NCBI GenBank assembly: GCA_022600255.1
Contig: JAHZKU010000076.1
Location: 1-5,797 of the forward strand
Source: Actinomycetes bacterium
Lineage (GTDB): Bacteria > Actinomycetota > Actinomycetes > S36-B12 > GCA-2699445
Length of the DNA stretch: 5,797 nt
Direction of reading: 5' to 3'
A program made the position numbers and the translations under genes. This document shows positions 4,057 through 5,797 of this stretch, piece by piece; within the stretch, counting starts at the first letter, position 1, and the number at the start of each line of letters is the position of its first letter. A model generated the notes under the pieces. The model was not told where the DNA came from and ran no database searches. It saw only the letters and a program-made list of their open reading frames with translations.

Positions 4057-5797
4057 TCAGTTCGACCGGAACGAAACAACTCCAGACCGGCCCGCCGCAG
4101 TTTTGCTCGAGGCGCCGACCAGGAGGCGGTATCGGTACTTCTGCGGCTCACCCAACAGTCGGGTCTTGAACTTAACCTTCCCCTTGCTGTTGGTGCCCTT
4201 GGTCTTCATCGTGCGCCAGACTCCGTCCAGCTTGATCTGGCGAGCCACTGACTGCCCGGCGGTCGCCGGGGTCACTTTGCCCCGGAACTTGGCATTCTTA
4301 CCCGCGGTCCGACCCTTAATCGAGAAGGAGACGCGCGGAGCCGGACGGCTGATCACCGTGACGGCTTTCGACTTCAGCCCCTGCCCTTTCAGCCGATACT
4401 TGGATGTCTTGGGCTTGTTCCCCAACCGAATCTTGAAATTGACCGAGCCGGACCCATTGGTGAGGGCCTTGGCTTTGGTCCTCCACTTGCCGTTGCGCTT
4501 CTTCTGCTGTTTGACCTTCAGGCCAGACCCGCCATTGGAAAGCTGGCCGGTGAGTTTCAGCTTGGAGCCAGTGGCGGGCCGGGTAGAAGACACCACCATG
4601 GTCAGCGTGCCGGCCGCGTTGGCATAGGGCTTGAGTTTGGGGTAGAAGTCTGACCGGGTGGAGGCCAGTTGCCAAACCGCGATGCCGCCGATACCGTGCT
4701 TGCGCACCGTCTCTGCCCGGCCCACTGCAGTCGCGGTGTCGCCGAACCACACCTCCTTTTGCACCGTGCAGGTTTGGCTGCGCTGCTTGCCCGAGTTGTT
4801 GCGATAAGTCCCGGCTTCAGACTTGGCGTACTTGAAGGTGTACTCCTTGTGCGCTGAGTCGTACCGAGGCGAGACGCCATAGCTGGCCGCCAAGGATCGC
4901 GCCGCACCCGGAGACATCGAGACCGCGTTCGGTGAATCGGGTACCCAGTTGGCTCGGCAACTCCCGGTGGTGACGAAGTCATCGTTGCCGTCTCGCTGAT
5001 GCCACGCCTTGCCGTACTGGTGCACGCCGACATAGACCTTGTCGCGGTGCGCGGAACCCACCTGGGCCGCAGCGGCCGCCGCAACGTCGTCCGCCCAGCC
5101 GTGGGGACCGATTGGACCTGGGCGGTTCCAAGAGTAGTCGTAGGCCATCAGGCGCAATCGATCAATATGAGGGGCGATCTCAGCCCAGGCATACACCCAG
5201 TAGCCACCGCCGGGGTTAGGCTTGCCGTCCTTGAAGGGTGCGTAGCCGCCCGGAACTGTGACTGAGAGCTTCTTGCCGGCCGCATGCAGTTTCTCTCCCA
5301 GCTTGCGCATGGTCTTTACGAATCTTGGCTTGGTCTGCGCCCACGTGCTCTGCCCGTCGTTGAACGCGAAATTCTCCCAATCCAAGTCAACGCCATCAAC
5401 CCCGGAACGCACGGCCCAGTCGGTCAACGTGTTGGCCATCTCCTTACGATTGCTCGACTTGCTCAGGTAGTTGGATAGGCTGCGCGCCTTCGACGCGGAA
5501 AGGTCGGTATGAGAGGCATACACATCAATACCGAGCGCTTGCAGGCCCTTGGTGGCGGCCGTGAACTGGGCCGTTGTCCAGGGAGTGCTGGATTGGTTGG
5601 GGCAACTTGTGGTGTAGGTGCAGACCGGGTTGTTGGCATCGCCGTATTGCCACCAGAAGATATTGACCTCTCCCAGGACGCCTTGACTCTCCCGTGCGAT
5701 GCGAATCATTTCGTCGGCCGAGGTCCAGTATCCGAACCAACCCGACACCAGTCTTGACTGCCCCCCAGCAGCCTCGGCGCGATCATTACTCGCGACA
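4057..5797 (-). CDS. Secreted family-18 glycoside hydrolase (chitinase-like) with basic C-terminal repeats, 5' end outside window
   Basis: GH18 enzymes hydrolyse beta-1,4-linked GlcNAc polymers such as chitin by substrate-assisted catalysis. Numbering from the valine codon at 5748, the (beta/alpha)8 domain covers about residues 1-378. It holds the catalytic DGVDLDWE (118-125, acid E125), MAYDY (201-205) and the barrel-end AVWQLA (357-362). Four cysteines (43, 49, 264, 327) suggest disulfides and export. Residues about 381-563 form two related beta-rich repeats that are very basic, perhaps binding wall polymer. GTG 5748 is not the start: the frame stays open to the window edge (GGQSRLVSGWFGYW), and RLVSGWFGYW is the first barrel strand. 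The true start and the expected signal peptide lie upstream. Chitin is the likeliest substrate, but peptidoglycan or another GlcNAc polymer cannot be excluded. The gene ends 18 bases before clpS with no room for a terminator. Confidence 0.9.
   Translation of the reverse strand, partial: VASNDRAEAAGGQSRLVSGWFGYWTSADEMIRIARESQGVLGEVNIFWWQYGDANNPVCTYTTSCPNQSSTPWTTAQFTAATKGLQALGIDVYASHTDLSASKARSLSNYLSKSSNRKEMANTLTDWAVRSGVDGVDLDWENFAFNDGQSTWAQTKPRFVKTMRKLGEKLHAAGKKLSVTVPGGYAPFKDGKPNPGGGYWVYAWAEIAPHIDRLRLMAYDYSWNRPGPIGPHGWADDVAAAAAAQVGSAHRDKVYVGVHQYGKAWHQRDGNDDFVTTGSCRANWVPDSPNAVSMSPGAARSLAASYGVSPRYDSAHKEYTFKYAKSEAGTYRNNSGKQRSQTCTVQKEVWFGDTATAVGRAETVRKHGIGGIAVWQLASTRSDFYPKLKPYANAAGTLTMVVSSTRPATGSKLKLTGQLSNGGSGLKVKQQKKRNGKWRTKAKALTNGSGSVNFKIRLGNKPKTSKYRLKGQGLKSKAVTVISRPAPRVSFSIKGRTAGKNAKFRGKVTPATAGQSVARQIKLDGVWRTMKTKGTNSKGKVKFKTRLLGEPQKYRYRLLVGASSKTAAGRSGVVSFRSN
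4075..4563 (-). repeat. Two related basic beta-rich repeats at the C-terminus of the GH18 enzyme
   Basis: At protein level, residues about 396-464 and 484-558 (numbered from the codon at 5748) align: KWRT...TNGSGSVNFKIRL...YRL against VWRT...TNSKGKVKFKTRL...YRL. They resemble the small Ig-like beta-sandwich repeats found at the ends of many secreted actinobacterial proteins. Residues 396-563 hold 44 Lys/Arg and only 2 acidic residues by my count. The similarity is not obvious at DNA level, so the duplication is old. Confidence 0.65.

Noticed and set aside
4049..4627. 192-residue plus-strand open frame opposite the GH18 C-terminus
   Set aside because: It is antisense to the lysine-rich repeat region. 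AAG codons read as CTT/CTC-type codons on the other strand, producing an artificial leucine- and phenylalanine-rich product that mimics a membrane protein.
1..5797. Mobile elements, CRISPR arrays, tRNA or rRNA genes
   Set aside because: I saw no transposase-like motif, no regularly spaced repeats, no cloverleaf-type sequence and no rRNA-like stretch. Apart from 1746-1884, gaps between genes are 25 bases or less.

Overview
The window looks like chromosomal DNA from a GC-rich actinobacterium (Actinomycetota). Every well-supported gene lies on the minus strand. From high to low coordinates the order is: a secreted family-18 glycoside hydrolase (5' end outside the window), clpS, a DUF2017 gene, a Mec-type JAMM metallopeptidase, murI, an Rv1339-like metallo-beta-lactamase-fold hydrolase, rph, and rdgB (3' end outside the window). 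From clpS to rdgB the order and the protein motifs match the region I recall from Mycobacterium tuberculosis (Rv1331 to Rv1341). The murI, rph and clpS products resemble their mycobacterial counterparts closely. No genus can be named from this sequence.

Region by region: (1) 5797-4057 encodes an exported GH18 enzyme with an intact DGVDLDWE active site and a very basic C-terminal half made of two related beta-rich repeats. (2) 4038-2764 is a tight clpS / DUF2017 / mec-like run with gaps of 15 and 3 bases. It links the N-degron adaptor of the Clp protease to a JAMM metalloprotease. (3) 2739-1885 is murI, which supplies D-glutamate for peptidoglycan. (4) 1884-1746 is the only sizeable intergenic gap (139 bases). 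It holds a hairpin after murI, two copies of a palindrome-containing 11-mer, two possible mini-ORFs and a leaderless-type -10 element just ahead of the next gene. (5) 1745-1 holds the metallo-beta-lactamase hydrolase, rph and rdgB. The first two are 25 bases apart and rph/rdgB overlap by ATGA, so this is probably one transcription unit for nucleotide and RNA housekeeping.

Compared with the mycobacterial order, the P1-type peptidase gene, cysO, cysM and the rhomboid-like gene are missing between DUF2017 and murI. The Mec-type peptidase has therefore lost its usual CysO/CysM partners, at least locally. A GH18 gene lies 18 bases upstream of clpS. Five of the seven genes whose starts are visible use GTG.

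I found no mobile element, CRISPR array, tRNA or rRNA, and no evidence of a clearly new defence or biosynthetic system. The points most worth a second look are the orphan Mec peptidase, the polybasic repeat tail of the GH18 enzyme, and the small leader region ahead of the metallo-beta-lactamase gene.
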